A stretch of DNA of 64,000 nt from SHXO01 sp964523885 (GCA_964523885.1 CAZFYX010000087.1:1-64000), one strand, 5' to 3'. Counted from the stretch's first letter, positions 44,794 to 52,591 are shown. Notes: generated by a model from the sequence alone, not told the origin. Program-made: numbers and translations.

Positions 44794-45236
44794 AGCGAGA
44801 ACCCTTCCAGTTCGGGCGGGATGCTGCTCTCGTCGAGCGCCATCGACCGCTCCATCTGCTCGCCCCACTTGCCTTCGTCCCACAGCTCGAAACGTGCGCC
44901 TTGCCCCACCAGGGCGACGTCCTTGTCCAGGCCAGCGAACTTGCGCAGGGGTGCCGGCACCAGGATGCGGCCGGCGGCGTCCATCTCGACGTCGGAGGCG
45001 TTACCCACCAGCAGGCGCTGGAGATCCCGGGTGCGCGGATTGAAGCTGGACAGGCCCATCAGCTTCTGCTGGATGGGCTCCCAGTCCGGCGCAGCGTAGA
45101 TGAGCAGGCAGGAGGCGGAATCTGCCGTGACCACTAACTTTCCGGACGCACGAAGCTGCAGCACCTCCCGATACCTGGCTGGCATCGCGAGACGGCCCTT
45201 GCTGTCGAGCGTCAGAGCAGTTACGCCGCGGAACAC
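44790..45236 (-). CDS. mraZ: Transcriptional regulator MraZ
   Basis: AbrB-like DNA-binding protein that represses its own dcw operon. 148 aa with two SpoVT/AbrB repeats: FRGVTALTLDSKGRLAMPARYRE and VEMDAAGRILVPAPLRKFAGL. First gene of the cluster. Repeated TGGGR boxes lie directly upstream. Confidence 0.96.
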   Translation of the reverse strand: MFRGVTALTLDSKGRLAMPARYREVLQLRASGKLVVTADSASCLLIYAAPDWEPIQQKLMGLSSFNPRTRDLQRLLVGNASDVEMDAAGRILVPAPLRKFAGLDKDVALVGQGARFELWDEGKWGEQMERSMALDESSIPPELEGFSL

Positions 45237-45260
45237 TTATCCCCCTGATTCGAGAGGATC

Positions 45261-45285
45261 TCCCACGATCCCCCACTTTTCCCCA
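45261..45285 (-). promoter_or_regulatory. MraZ operator (three TGGGR boxes, 10-base period)
   Basis: Reading leftward: TGGGG (45281-45285), TGGGG (45271-45275), TGGGA (45261-45265), each separated by five bases. This is the known MraZ box arrangement in E. coli. A weaker TGGCG at 45291-45295 keeps the 10-base period and overlaps the -10. The boxes lie over and just after the expected transcription start, as for a repressor. Confidence 0.8.
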
Positions 45286-45294
45286 CATCACGCC

Positions 45295-45323
45295 ACTATA
45301 TTGAAAGCGGCCATCCCGGTCAA
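45295..45323 (-). promoter_or_regulatory. Main dcw promoter (Pmra)
   Basis: Leftward TTGACC (45318-45323), a 17-base spacer and TATAGT (45295-45300). Near-consensus sigma-70 promoter, directly followed by MraZ boxes. The 5' leader would be about 50 bases. Confidence 0.8.
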
Positions 45324-45344
45324 GCAACAAACCGGGATTTTTGT
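45313..45344 (+). terminator. Intrinsic-terminator-like hairpin on the plus strand, containing the Pmra -35
   Basis: ATCCCGGT (45313-45320) pairs with ACCGGGAT (45331-45338), loop CAAGCAACAA, followed by TTTTGTTT on the plus strand. It would stop rightward (antisense) transcription out of mraZ. The stem shares the -35 of Pmra. Confidence 0.45.
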
Positions 45345-45370
45345 TTCAGGGACAGGGACTTATGCGTCAT

Positions 45371-45395
45371 CGTTGACAATGAACAAAAGTCAACG
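45371..45395. repeat. Inverted repeat in the AT-rich mraZ-rnpB spacer
   Basis: CGTTGAC (45371-45377) and GTCAACG (45389-45395) around an 11-base loop. It contains TTGACA on the plus strand and TTGACT on the minus strand, so it could be a protein-binding site or part of a promoter. No function known. Confidence 0.35.
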
Positions 45396-45435
45396 CAAAA
45401 AATGCGGAAAAATAGACACCTAGAGGAGGTTTCTA

Positions 45436-45510
45436 ATGTACTTTGTGGAACAGGATCGCAGGAGCCTGTCGCAACAGGCCGACAGAACGGGCCTGTGGAG
45501 GGGAGGGTGA
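45436..45510 (+). CDS. Possible 24-aa ORF with a strong Shine-Dalgarno
   Basis: TAGAGGAGGT (45421-45430) followed five bases later by ATG; the ORF is MYFVEQDRRSLSQQADRTGL plus WRGG and stops at 45510. The ribosome-binding site is one of the best matches in the window. It runs opposite to rnpB and overlaps its 3' end by a few bases. An imperfect promoter (TTGACA at 45373, AAAAAT 19 bases on) may exist. It could be chance; no homology is known to me. Confidence 0.3.
   Translation: MYFVEQDRRSLSQQADRTGLWRGG
45475..45497 (-). terminator. Hairpin after rnpB
   Basis: ACAGGCC/GGCCTGT with a nine-base loop, just beyond the 3' end of RNase P RNA in the leftward direction. No U-tract, so it is at best a weak terminator or processing stop. 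Confidence 0.35.
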
Positions 45511-45877
45511 AGCCAGCCTGTAAGCCGGGTTCTGTACAGGGGCGAACCCCTGCGGCAGTCATTCCTCTGGGCGGCCGGTTACCCGGCCGCTCAAGCAACC
45601 TACCCGGGGGCAGCGCGAGCCACGCTATCGCCCCCCTATTTGGTCTTGCTCCGGATGGGGTTTGCCGACCCCCGCCGTTACCGTGGGGGTAGTGCGCTCT
45701 TACCGCACTGTTTCACCCTTGCCTGATCCCGCTCGCGCGGGCCATCGGCGGTGTGCTTTCTGTTGCACTGTCCGTCGCCTCGCAGCGCCCGGCTGTTAGC
45801 CGGCATCCTGCTCTGTGGAGCCCGGACTTTCCTCTGCCTTTTCAGGGACAGCGACTGCCCGGCTGACTTCACCCTCC
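45502..45877 (-). ncRNA. rnpB: RNase P RNA, bacterial type A
   Basis: Catalytic RNA that matures tRNA 5' ends. Conserved elements are in order on the minus strand: terminal helix P1 (GGAGGGTGAAG with CTTCACCCTCC at the two ends), GAGGAAAGTCCGGGCTCC (P4 5' strand region), CAACAGAAAGCA, GGTAAGAGCGCAC, AGAGGAATGACTGCC and ACAGAACCCGGCTTA near the 3' end. Length about 375, normal for type A. Ends are estimated from P1 pairing. A TAGAAT at 45880-45885 could be its -10, though no good -35 is seen. Confidence 0.95.
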
Positions 45878-45918
45878 TAATTCTAGACGTTATGCAGAGG
45901 GAGAAAGGCGCTTTTCGA

Positions 45919-45949
45919 TGGAGCCCGGACTTTGGCTTCGGCCCGGCTG
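45919..45949 (-). repeat. Partial duplicate of the rnpB 5' region
   Basis: A 15-base string TGGAGCCCGGACTTT (plus strand, 45919-45933) is identical to rnpB 45816-45830, and GCCCGGCTG follows in both (45941-45949 and 45857-45865), with the intervening part shortened. This suggests an old tandem duplication of the P1-P4 end, now decayed. Confidence 0.5.
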
Positions 45950-45988
45950 CCCTCGAAGGGCAGCCTTAACTTGCGCTGGGGCGCAAGT
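45945..45988. terminator. Two consecutive hairpins after the yfcE-like gene
   Basis: GGCTGCCC/GGGCAGCC (45945-45965) and ACTTGCGC/GCGCAAGT with loop TGGG (45969-45988). They lie between the leftward yfcE-like gene and rnpB and may end the rsmI-yfcE transcript. U-tracts are absent. I see no gene in 45989-46066. Confidence 0.4.
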
Positions 45989-46066
45989 CAGCCTGCGCCG
46001 CAACGGCGCGGCGTAGCCGCGACGTTGTCCTCTCGTCGCCCTCGCATGCGGCGTCGAAGGCGGTGT

Positions 46067-46528
46067 TCACGGGATATCAAGTTCGAGCAGTGTTGCTTGG
46101 CGCTTGCGGTGACTGATCTGCAGATGCGCGACGCATACCGGTAAACGGAAACGTCTTGGCCCCGCGCTGCCGGGATTGATGTACAGCACGCCGGCCTCTT
46201 CGCGCGCCTGCGGCGCATGCGAATGGCCGGAGATCACGACGCTCACCGCTGACGCGGGCGGCTGGCGCCGAAGGTCATTCACGTCGTGAATGACGTACAT
46301 CGCGATTCCATCCAGTTCGAGCAGCCGCGTGTCGGGCAGGCTTGCGGCCCATTCGTCGCGGTCGTTGTTGCCACGGATCGCGTACACGGGCGCGATGCGC
46401 GACAGGCCATCGAGTATTTCCGGCGCGCCGATGTCTCCCGCATGCACGATGCAATCCACGCCGCTTAGTGCATCGGCCGCCTGCTGGCGCAGCAGGCCGT
46501 GCGTGTCGGAGATGACACCAACCAGCAT
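46067..46528 (-). CDS. Metallophosphoesterase, YfcE/MJ0936 type
   Basis: 153 aa. Motifs of the calcineurin-like fold: ISDTHG (residues 6-11), HAGDIG, IRGNNDRDEW and SGHSHAP. Small YfcE-type enzymes hydrolyse phosphodiesters in vitro; the natural substrate is unknown. Last gene of the leftward rsmI-pyrC-CDF-GFA-yfcE group, 4 bases after the GFA-like gene. Confidence 0.88.
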   Translation of the reverse strand: MLVGVISDTHGLLRQQAADALSGVDCIVHAGDIGAPEILDGLSRIAPVYAIRGNNDRDEWAASLPDTRLLELDGIAMYVIHDVNDLRRQPPASAVSVVISGHSHAPQAREEAGVLYINPGSAGPRRFRLPVCVAHLQISHRKRQATLLELDIP

Positions 46529-46532
46529 GACG

Positions 46533-46955
46533 CTACGGTTGAGAAACCACTCCGCTCCCGCGCCTGCTCAGGGATTGCGGCAAGCCGTCCGCGAGGGCGA
46601 TGCAGCGCAGGCGCGTGCTGGTGTAGATGTGATCCTCCGGCTGCAGGCAGTCCGGATCGTCCAGGCTGCACAGCGTCACATCGATCGAATCCGGCGTCGC
46701 GTTGAATTGGAACGTGAGTTGCGTCCCGCACCCGGAACAGAACTGGCGCACCGCCTTCTCCGACGAGGCAAAGCGCGCGGGCGCCCCGCGCACGAAGGAG
46801 AAGCTCGCCGCGGGGACGGTGAACCAGCTCAGGAACGCAGCTCCGGCCGCCCTGCGGCAGAGGCTGCAATGACAATGCGTGATGTGAGTCGGCACGCCGT
46901 CGGTGCGATAGCGCACCGCACCGCACAGGCAGCCTCCTTCGAGCACTTCCGGCAT
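46533..46955 (-). CDS. GFA-family zinc protein (glutathione-dependent formaldehyde-activating-like)
   Basis: 140 aa. Zinc Cys clusters GGCLCGAVRY, HCHCSLCRRAAG and QFCSGCGTQLTF are all intact. The family includes Gfa, thought to assist formaldehyde-glutathione adduct formation, and many members of unknown function. No formaldehyde genes are nearby. Start chosen at MPEVLEGG, just before the conserved part. Confidence 0.85.
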   Translation of the reverse strand: MPEVLEGGCLCGAVRYRTDGVPTHITHCHCSLCRRAAGAAFLSWFTVPAASFSFVRGAPARFASSEKAVRQFCSGCGTQLTFQFNATPDSIDVTLCSLDDPDCLQPEDHIYTSTRLRCIALADGLPQSLSRRGSGVVSQP

Positions 46956-46971
46956 GGCTTGCTCCTCCAGG

Positions 46972-47907
46972 TCAGCGGTCCAGCCCGCGATCGAGCATCG
47001 ACGCCGGATCCTCGATCGGCTCCAGATGCGTGAACACGGTGATGTGCGGCACGGCGCTGCGCACTTCCTGCTCGATTTCCTCCAGCAGGTCGTGCCCGCG
47101 CTGCACCGTCCACGTCCCCGGCACCAGCACGTGCACCGACATGAATCCTCGACCGGCCGCCTGCCGCGTCCGCAGCGCATGGAACTGCAGTCCCTGCGCC
47201 TGGTACCGGTCGAGCACCGCCGCGATCGCCGCGCGCTGTTCGACGGGCAACGCCTGATCCAGCAGGCCCCGCGCAGACCGGCCCAGCAGCCGATAGCCCA
47301 TCCACAGGATGTTGAGCGCCACGCCGATCGCGATCACGGGATCGAGCCACCACCAGCCCGTCGCAAGCACGGCCAGCAGCCCGGCGACGACGCCGGCCGA
47401 TGTCCACACATCGGTCATCAGGTGCCGGCCGTCGGCCTCCAGCGCGATCGAGTTGTGCCGCTTCCCGACACGGATCAGCAGCAGGCCCGCGAGGAGGTTC
47501 AACACGGTGGCGCCCAGCGACAGCAGCAGCCCCACGCCCAGTTCCTGGAGCGGCACGGGCGCAAGCAAGCGCGGCAAGGCCGTCCAGATGATCGCCGCCG
47601 CCGCGAGGACGATCAATGCGCCCTCGAGCCCGCTGGCAAAGTACTCGGCCTTGCTGTACCCGTAGGCATGCTCGGCGTCCGGCGGCCTCGCCGCGACCTG
47701 CAGCATGGTCAGCGCCACGATCGCCGCAGCCAGGTTCACCAGCGACTCCAGGGCATCCGAGAGCAAACCGACCGAGCCGGTCAGCCGCCACGCGAACGCC
47801 TTGATCGCGATCGTCGCCAGCGCCGTGGCGATCGACAGCCAGGCGAAGCGCACCAGTGCGCCGCGGTCCGCTCCCGCCGCCTGCGCGGCGCTCAGGCCAC
47901 CTTCCAT
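46972..47907 (-). CDS. Cation diffusion facilitator transporter
   Basis: Exports divalent cations (zinc, iron or manganese) by proton antiport. 311 aa, six hydrophobic segments, and a C-terminal cytoplasmic domain (VHVLVPGTWTVQRGHDLLEE, HLEPIEDP). Metal-site residues appear in LLSDALESLVN and ALEADGRHLMTD. In the first motif the second Asp of DxxxD is Ser, as in several proteobacterial subfamilies, so metal choice cannot be inferred. Overlaps the pyrC end by 16 bases. Confidence 0.9.
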   Translation of the reverse strand: MEGGLSAAQAAGADRGALVRFAWLSIATALATIAIKAFAWRLTGSVGLLSDALESLVNLAAAIVALTMLQVAARPPDAEHAYGYSKAEYFASGLEGALIVLAAAAIIWTALPRLLAPVPLQELGVGLLLSLGATVLNLLAGLLLIRVGKRHNSIALEADGRHLMTDVWTSAGVVAGLLAVLATGWWWLDPVIAIGVALNILWMGYRLLGRSARGLLDQALPVEQRAAIAAVLDRYQAQGLQFHALRTRQAAGRGFMSVHVLVPGTWTVQRGHDLLEEIEQEVRSAVPHITVFTHLEPIEDPASMLDRGLDR

Positions 47908-48923
47908 CGCACGTCTGCACCCGCCCGCAGCGGCACCAGCAGATCGCCCCCGTACGCAAGGGACTCCGGCACCCGCCAGGACTCGCGTCTCAGCGTCAGC
48001 GTTCCGGCGTTGCGCGGCAGGCCGTAGAAATCGGCGCCGTGCTCGCTCGCGAAACCTTCGAGCCGGTCCAGCGCCCCGGCAGCCGCGAACGCCTCGGCAT
48101 ACAGCTCGATCGCCGCATGCGCGGTGTAGCATCCGGCACAACCGCACTCGTGCTCCTTGGTGTGCTTCGCGTGCGGTGCGCTGTCGGTGCCGAGGAAGAA
48201 CTTGGGGTTGCCCGAGGTCACCACCCGCACCAGCGCCTGCCGATGCTCCTCGCGCTTGAGGATCGGCAGGCAGTACAGGTGCGGCCGGATGCCGCCCTGG
48301 AAGATCGCGTTGCGATTCATCAGCAGGTGATGCGCAGTGATCGTCGCGGCGACGTTGCCCGGCGCCCGTTCGACGAACGCCGCCGCATCGGCCGTGGTGA
48401 TGTGCTCCAGCACGATCTTCAGCTTCGGGAAGCGCTCGACCAGCGCGGTGAGCGTGCGCTCGATGAACACCCGCTCACGGTCGAACACGTCCACCGCCGG
48501 ATCGGTGACCTCCCCGTGCACGAGCAGGGGCAGGCCCGCCGCGGCCATCGCCTCCAGCGTGTCGAAGCAGCGCGCGATGTCGGTCACGCCGGAATCGGAG
48601 TTGGTGGTGGCGCCCGCCGGGTAGTACTTCACCGCGTGCACCAGTCCACTCGCCTTGGCGCGCTCGACCTCCGCGGGGCGCGTGTTGTCGGTGAGGTAGA
48701 GCGTCATCAGCGGCTGGAACTGCGCACCGCGCGGGAGTGCAGCGAGAATCCGTCCCCGATAGGCCTGCGCGAGCTCGGTGGTGGTCACCGGCGGCTTGAG
48801 ATTGGGCATGACGACCGCGCGTGCGAAGCAACGCGCCGTATCGCCCAGCACGGCGCGCATGTGCACGCCGTCGCGCAGGTGCAGATGCCAGTCGTCGGGG
48901 GTTCGAATCGTGATCTGGTCCAT
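47892..48923 (-). CDS. pyrC: Dihydroorotase PyrC
   Basis: Pyrimidine synthesis; cyclises carbamoyl-aspartate. 343 aa, class II type. Zinc HLHLRDG at the start, KYYPAGATTNSDSGV with the lysine that is carbamylated, LVHGEV, LEHITTADAA and LGTDSAPHAKHTKE with the catalytic Asp. 15 bases after rsmI. Confidence 0.96.
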   Translation of the reverse strand: MDQITIRTPDDWHLHLRDGVHMRAVLGDTARCFARAVVMPNLKPPVTTTELAQAYRGRILAALPRGAQFQPLMTLYLTDNTRPAEVERAKASGLVHAVKYYPAGATTNSDSGVTDIARCFDTLEAMAAAGLPLLVHGEVTDPAVDVFDRERVFIERTLTALVERFPKLKIVLEHITTADAAAFVERAPGNVAATITAHHLLMNRNAIFQGGIRPHLYCLPILKREEHRQALVRVVTSGNPKFFLGTDSAPHAKHTKEHECGCAGCYTAHAAIELYAEAFAAAGALDRLEGFASEHGADFYGLPRNAGTLTLRRESWRVPESLAYGGDLLVPLRAGADVRWKVA

Positions 48924-48938
48924 GTCAGAACATCCGTC

Positions 48939-49799
48939 TCATTCGTCCTTCAGCGCGAGCGCCCGCTCGTAGAGCGCGTTGCGCTTCGCGCCGGAGATCT
49001 CCGCGGCCAGCTTGACCGCCTGCTTCAGCGGCAGCTCCGCGAGCAGCATGCGCAGGATCCGCTCGCCCTCCTCCGCCTGGCGGTCCACCGCCTCGCGGCC
49101 GGGCTCCACCGCCAGCACGAACTCGCCGCGCAGCCGGTTCGCGTCGGCATCCAGCCAGTCGAGCGCATCGCCCAGGGGCAGCGCGTGCACGCTCTCGTAG
49201 ACCTTGGTCAGCTCGCGGCCAATCACCAGGCGGCGATCCGGGCCGAGCACCTCAGCGAGGTCGGCGACGGACTCACGCACCCGGTGCGGCGCCTCGTACA
49301 GGACGACCGCACAGGGCAGCGCCCGCACCGACTCGAACAGCTTCCGCCGCGCCCCGGACTGCGCGGGCGGGAAGCCGATGAACGCGAAGCGCCCGTCCTG
49401 GAGGCCGGCGACGCTGAGCAGGGCGGTGATCGCACTGGGGCCAGGCACCGGCACCACGCGCAGGCCGGCTTCCTGCACCCGGCGCACCAGCACCGCGCCA
49501 GGGTCACTGATCGCGGGGGTGCCCGCGTCGCTGACCAGCGCGACCGACCTGCCTTCCTGCAGCAGCGTGATCAGCCGCTGCGCGGCGCGCGCTTCGTTGT
49601 GCTCGTGCAGCGCGAGCAGCTGGGTGCGGATGCCGTGCCGGTCGAGCAGCACGCGGGTGACGCGCGTGTCCTCCGCCGCCACCAGGTCGACCGAGGCGAG
49701 CACCTCCAGCGCGCGCAGCGTGACGTCCTGCAGATTACCGAGCGGAGTGGCCACGACATATAATGCCGCGTCCCCCTGCGCCTGCGCCTCGCCATGCAA
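48939..49799 (-). CDS. rsmI: 16S rRNA 2'-O-ribose C1402 methyltransferase RsmI, probable TTG start
   Basis: 286 aa, SAM-dependent tetrapyrrole-methylase fold. LYVVATPLGNLQDVTLRALE start, AEDTRVTRVLLDRHG, LVSDAGTPAISDPGAVLVR and PGPSAITALLSVAG. It modifies the same nucleotide as RsmH in this window. The best start is TTG at 49797-49799, which makes it overlap the divergent lpoA start by six bases. Confidence 0.94.
   Translation of the reverse strand: MHGEAQAQGDAALYVVATPLGNLQDVTLRALEVLASVDLVAAEDTRVTRVLLDRHGIRTQLLALHEHNEARAAQRLITLLQEGRSVALVSDAGTPAISDPGAVLVRRVQEAGLRVVPVPGPSAITALLSVAGLQDGRFAFIGFPPAQSGARRKLFESVRALPCAVVLYEAPHRVRESVADLAEVLGPDRRLVIGRELTKVYESVHALPLGDALDWLDADANRLRGEFVLAVEPGREAVDRQAEEGERILRMLLAELPLKQAVKLAAEISGAKRNALYERALALKDE
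49759..49764 (+). promoter_or_regulatory. Candidate -10 for lpoA, inside rsmI
   Basis: A perfect rightward TATAAT 30 bases before the lpoA ATG, within the first codons of the opposite-strand rsmI. The -35 region is poor. Confidence 0.4.
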
Positions 49800-50885
49800 C
49801 GTCGTACGGCCCTCCTCGCCCTGCTCGCGTCGCTACTATACTGCGCGCCCTTCGGGCCGGGCAATTCGATCGCCCTGGCGCAGCAACCCGCCACCGACGC
49901 GTCCAGGGCCGGTCCGCACATCGCCCTGCTGCTGCCGCTCAAGTCCGGCCCGTTCACCCGTGCGGCGGACGCGGTGCGGCGCGGCGCCTGGGAAGCGCAC
50001 AAGGTGCAACCCGCGCCCGGGCTGGGCCTGGTGGTCTACGCGACCAGCGACGATGCCTTCGACATCATGCAGGAGTACCAGAAGGCGGTGGCGCAGGACG
50101 CGCGGCTGGTGATCGGCCCTCTCACGCGCTCCGCGGTGTCGGCGCTGGCCAACAGCACCGTGGTGACCGTGCCCACGCTCGCGCTCAATGCGCCGGAGGG
50201 CGACGCTCCTCTGCCGTCGAACCTGTTCGTCTTCGGCCTGCAGGTCGAGAACGAGGCCCGTCAGGTCGCGAGCCTCGCGGCGCAGCAGGGCCGCCGCCGC
50301 GCACTCGTGGTGAGCGCGCGCAACGCGCTGTCCAAGCGCCTGCACGACGCGTTCGCGGAGGAGTGGCAGCGGCGCGGCAACCAGGTGGTGGAGGAGTTCG
50401 CCTTCACCAGTGATGCGGCCGAGCTCGGCAAGCTGCGCGATGCGCTCGCGGTGGGCAGCGCCGACATGGTCTTCCTCGCGCTCGACGCACAGCAGAGCAA
50501 GTCGATCCGCTCCTACCTCGGTCTGTCCATGCCGATCTACGCCACCTCCCTGGTCAACGCCGGCAGCGACCAGCTCGGGCTTCTCGAGCTCAATGGCGTG
50601 ACCTTCGTGGACATGCCGTGGCTCCTGCTGCCCGATCATCCCGCCGTGATGACCTACGCACGCCCCGATGCAGCCAGCACCGAGGTGCTGCGCTTCTATG
50701 CGCTGGGCATCGACGCCTACCGTGTCGCCCAGGCCCTGCTCAACCCGCGCGAGGCGAGCATCACCATCGATGGCGTGACCGGCACCATCACCATGGACCG
50801 GGAGCGGCGCGTGGTGCGCGAGCCGATCGCGGCGCAGTTCGTGCAGGGCGAGATCAGGGTGCTGGCCGACGAACAGCGGCGATGA
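49794..50885 (+). CDS. lpoA: Penicillin-binding protein activator, LpoA type
   Basis: 363 aa. N-terminal signal peptide (about residues 1-29, cleavage after IALA). A periplasmic-binding-protein-like fold follows (HIALLLPLKSGPFTRAADAV, VIGPLTRSAVSALANS, MPIYATSLVNAG), as in the C-terminal domain of LpoA, the outer-membrane activator of PBP1A. The long N-terminal TPR-like domain of enterobacterial LpoA is absent, and the signal sequence has no convincing lipobox (Tyr precedes the Cys). Activation of a PBP is inferred from family and neighbours. Confidence 0.82.
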   Translation: MQRRTALLALLASLLYCAPFGPGNSIALAQQPATDASRAGPHIALLLPLKSGPFTRAADAVRRGAWEAHKVQPAPGLGLVVYATSDDAFDIMQEYQKAVAQDARLVIGPLTRSAVSALANSTVVTVPTLALNAPEGDAPLPSNLFVFGLQVENEARQVASLAAQQGRRRALVVSARNALSKRLHDAFAEEWQRRGNQVVEEFAFTSDAAELGKLRDALAVGSADMVFLALDAQQSKSIRSYLGLSMPIYATSLVNAGSDQLGLLELNGVTFVDMPWLLLPDHPAVMTYARPDAASTEVLRFYALGIDAYRVAQALLNPREASITIDGVTGTITMDRERRVVREPIAAQFVQGEIRVLADEQRR

Positions 50886-51220
50886 ACGAGCGGGGCCGCG
50901 CAGCCGAGGAACTGGCGTTGCGGTACCTGACCGGACAGGGTCTGCGGCTGCGCTCGCGCAACTACGCCTGCCGCCTGGGCGAGATCGACCTGATCCTCGA
51001 TGACGGGCAGACGGTGGTCTTCGTCGAGGTGCGCCAGCGCCGCAGTGCACGCTTCGGCAGCGCCGCGGAGAGCATCACTGCGCGCAAGCAGGGGCGCCTG
51101 ATCGCCGCGGCCCGCCACTACCTCGCGCGCGAGCGTACGCTGCCCGCGTGCCGCTTCGACGCGGTGCTGGTGGATGGGCAGGGCCAGGTCGAGTGGATCC
51201 GGGACGCATTCGGCGCGTAG
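50882..51220 (+). CDS. yraN: YraN-family (UPF0102) endonuclease-like protein
   Basis: 112 aa. RGRAAEELALRYLTGQGLRLR, GEIDLILDDGQTVVFVEVR and SITARKQGRLIAAARHYLA are the family's Holliday-junction-resolvase-like core, with D and ExR-type residues. Biochemical role unproven. ATG overlaps the lpoA stop (ATGA). Confidence 0.92.
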   Translation: MNERGRAAEELALRYLTGQGLRLRSRNYACRLGEIDLILDDGQTVVFVEVRQRRSARFGSAAESITARKQGRLIAAARHYLARERTLPACRFDAVLVDGQGQVEWIRDAFGA

Positions 51221-51292
51221 GCCGGCTGCACGCCGCGCGGCTGTCTCCCGCGAGCGACCAGGACGTCATGGCGTTTATGCAATAATCCGCGC

Positions 51293-51904
51293 ATGAGTAC
51301 CAATGCCGCGTCGATCGACCTGATCGCCCGCATCAATCAGCACTTCACCGAGAGCGCCAACCTCAAACTGGAGGTGGTGAAGGCGCTCGCCGATCCCCTG
51401 CGGCGTGCCGCCGAGCGCATGGTGCAGTGCCTGATGAGCGAGGGCAAGATCATGGCGTGCGGCAACGGCGGCTCCGCAGCCGACGCGCAGCACTTCACCG
51501 CCGAGCTGCTCAACCGCTTCGAGATGGACCGCCCCGGGCTGGCCGCTTTCGCGCTGACCACCGACGCGTCCACCGTCACCTCGATCGCGAACGACTTCGA
51601 CTTCGATCAGGTGTTCTCCAAGCAGGTCCGTGCCCTGGGCCAGCCTGCCGACCTGCTGCTGGCCATCTCCACCAGCGGCAACTCGCGCAACGTGCTCGAG
51701 GCGGTCCAGGCGGCGCATGACCGCCAGGTCGGGGTGATCGCCCTGACCGGCCGCAACGGCGGCCTGATGACCGAGATCCTCGGCCCGGACGATATCCATA
51801 TCTGCGTGCCGCATACCAATACCGCGCGCATCCAGGAGGTGCATATCCTGTGCATCCACTGCATGTGCGACGCCATCGATTGCATGTTGCTCGGAGTCGA
51901 ATAA
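51293..51904 (+). CDS. SIS-domain protein, DiaA / phosphoheptose isomerase type
   Basis: 203 aa. SIS motifs ACGNGGSAADAQHFTAELLNRF and AISTSGNSRNVLEAVQAAHD are clear. Could be DiaA (binds DnaA to promote initiation) or GmhA (sedoheptulose-7-phosphate isomerase for LPS heptose). The yraN-dolP context favours DiaA, while length and sequence permit either. The C-terminus is Cys-rich (HILCIHCMCDAIDCM). 72 bases separate it from yraN. Confidence 0.88.
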   Translation: MSTNAASIDLIARINQHFTESANLKLEVVKALADPLRRAAERMVQCLMSEGKIMACGNGGSAADAQHFTAELLNRFEMDRPGLAAFALTTDASTVTSIANDFDFDQVFSKQVRALGQPADLLLAISTSGNSRNVLEAVQAAHDRQVGVIALTGRNGGLMTEILGPDDIHICVPHTNTARIQEVHILCIHCMCDAIDCMLLGVE

Positions 51905-51907
51905 CGC

Positions 51908-52492
51908 ATGATCACGCGCATCCTGACCCTCCTCCTGCTGGCCGGCCTGGTGCCGCTGCTGCAGGGCTGCTTCGCGGTCGCCGCCACGGCGGTGGGAGGC
52001 ACGGCCCTGGTCGCCGAAGACCGCCGCACCACCGGCATCTACTTCGAGGACCAGAACATCGAGCTCAAGTGCCACAGCGCCATCGCGAAGAAGTACGGCA
52101 CCAACGACAAGGTCGCGGTCAGCTGCACGTCGTTCAACCGCTTCGTGCTGCTCACCGGCGAAGTGCCGAGCGAGGAGATCAAGAAGGACGTCGGCGTCAT
52201 CACGCTCGGCGTGGAGAACGTGCGCAACGTGCAGAACGAGCTGCGCATCGCCGAGCCCGAGACGCTGTCCCAGACCACGGAGGACAGCTACATCACCTCG
52301 AAGGTCAAGACGCGCTTCGTCACCGAGAACAAGTTCCAGGCCAACTATGTCAAGGTGGTCACGCGCAACGCGACGGTCTACCTGATGGGCCTGGTGACGC
52401 CGAAGGAGGCCGACGAGGCCACCGAGATCGCGCGCACCACGGGGGACGTGCAGAAGGTGGTGCGGGTGTTCGAGATCACGGAGAATCCGTGA
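51908..52492 (+). CDS. dolP: Outer-membrane lipoprotein with two BON domains, DolP (YraP) type
   Basis: 194 aa. Signal sequence with lipobox LLQGC near residue 21, then two BON domains (about residues 46-115 and 122-192). In E. coli DolP protects outer-membrane integrity and localises to division sites. It directly follows the SIS gene, as in the standard yraN-diaA-dolP order. 99 bases without a recognisable gene separate it from the convergent photolyase. Confidence 0.9.
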   Translation: MITRILTLLLLAGLVPLLQGCFAVAATAVGGTALVAEDRRTTGIYFEDQNIELKCHSAIAKKYGTNDKVAVSCTSFNRFVLLTGEVPSEEIKKDVGVITLGVENVRNVQNELRIAEPETLSQTTEDSYITSKVKTRFVTENKFQANYVKVVTRNATVYLMGLVTPKEADEATEIARTTGDVQKVVRVFEITENP

Positions 52493-52591
52493 TCTGAGGC
52501 CGGAGGCTTCGAGAAGGGTCGCTCGCTGCGTCGGCCCTCGCAAGCCTGGAGAGCAAGCGCCCGATCACTGCTGCGACCCGGCGCGCGCGCG

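Noticed and set aside
44793..44883. ATG-started 339-aa version of RsmH
   Set aside because: The added 30 residues come from the mraZ coding sequence in another frame and have no match to the RsmH N-terminus.
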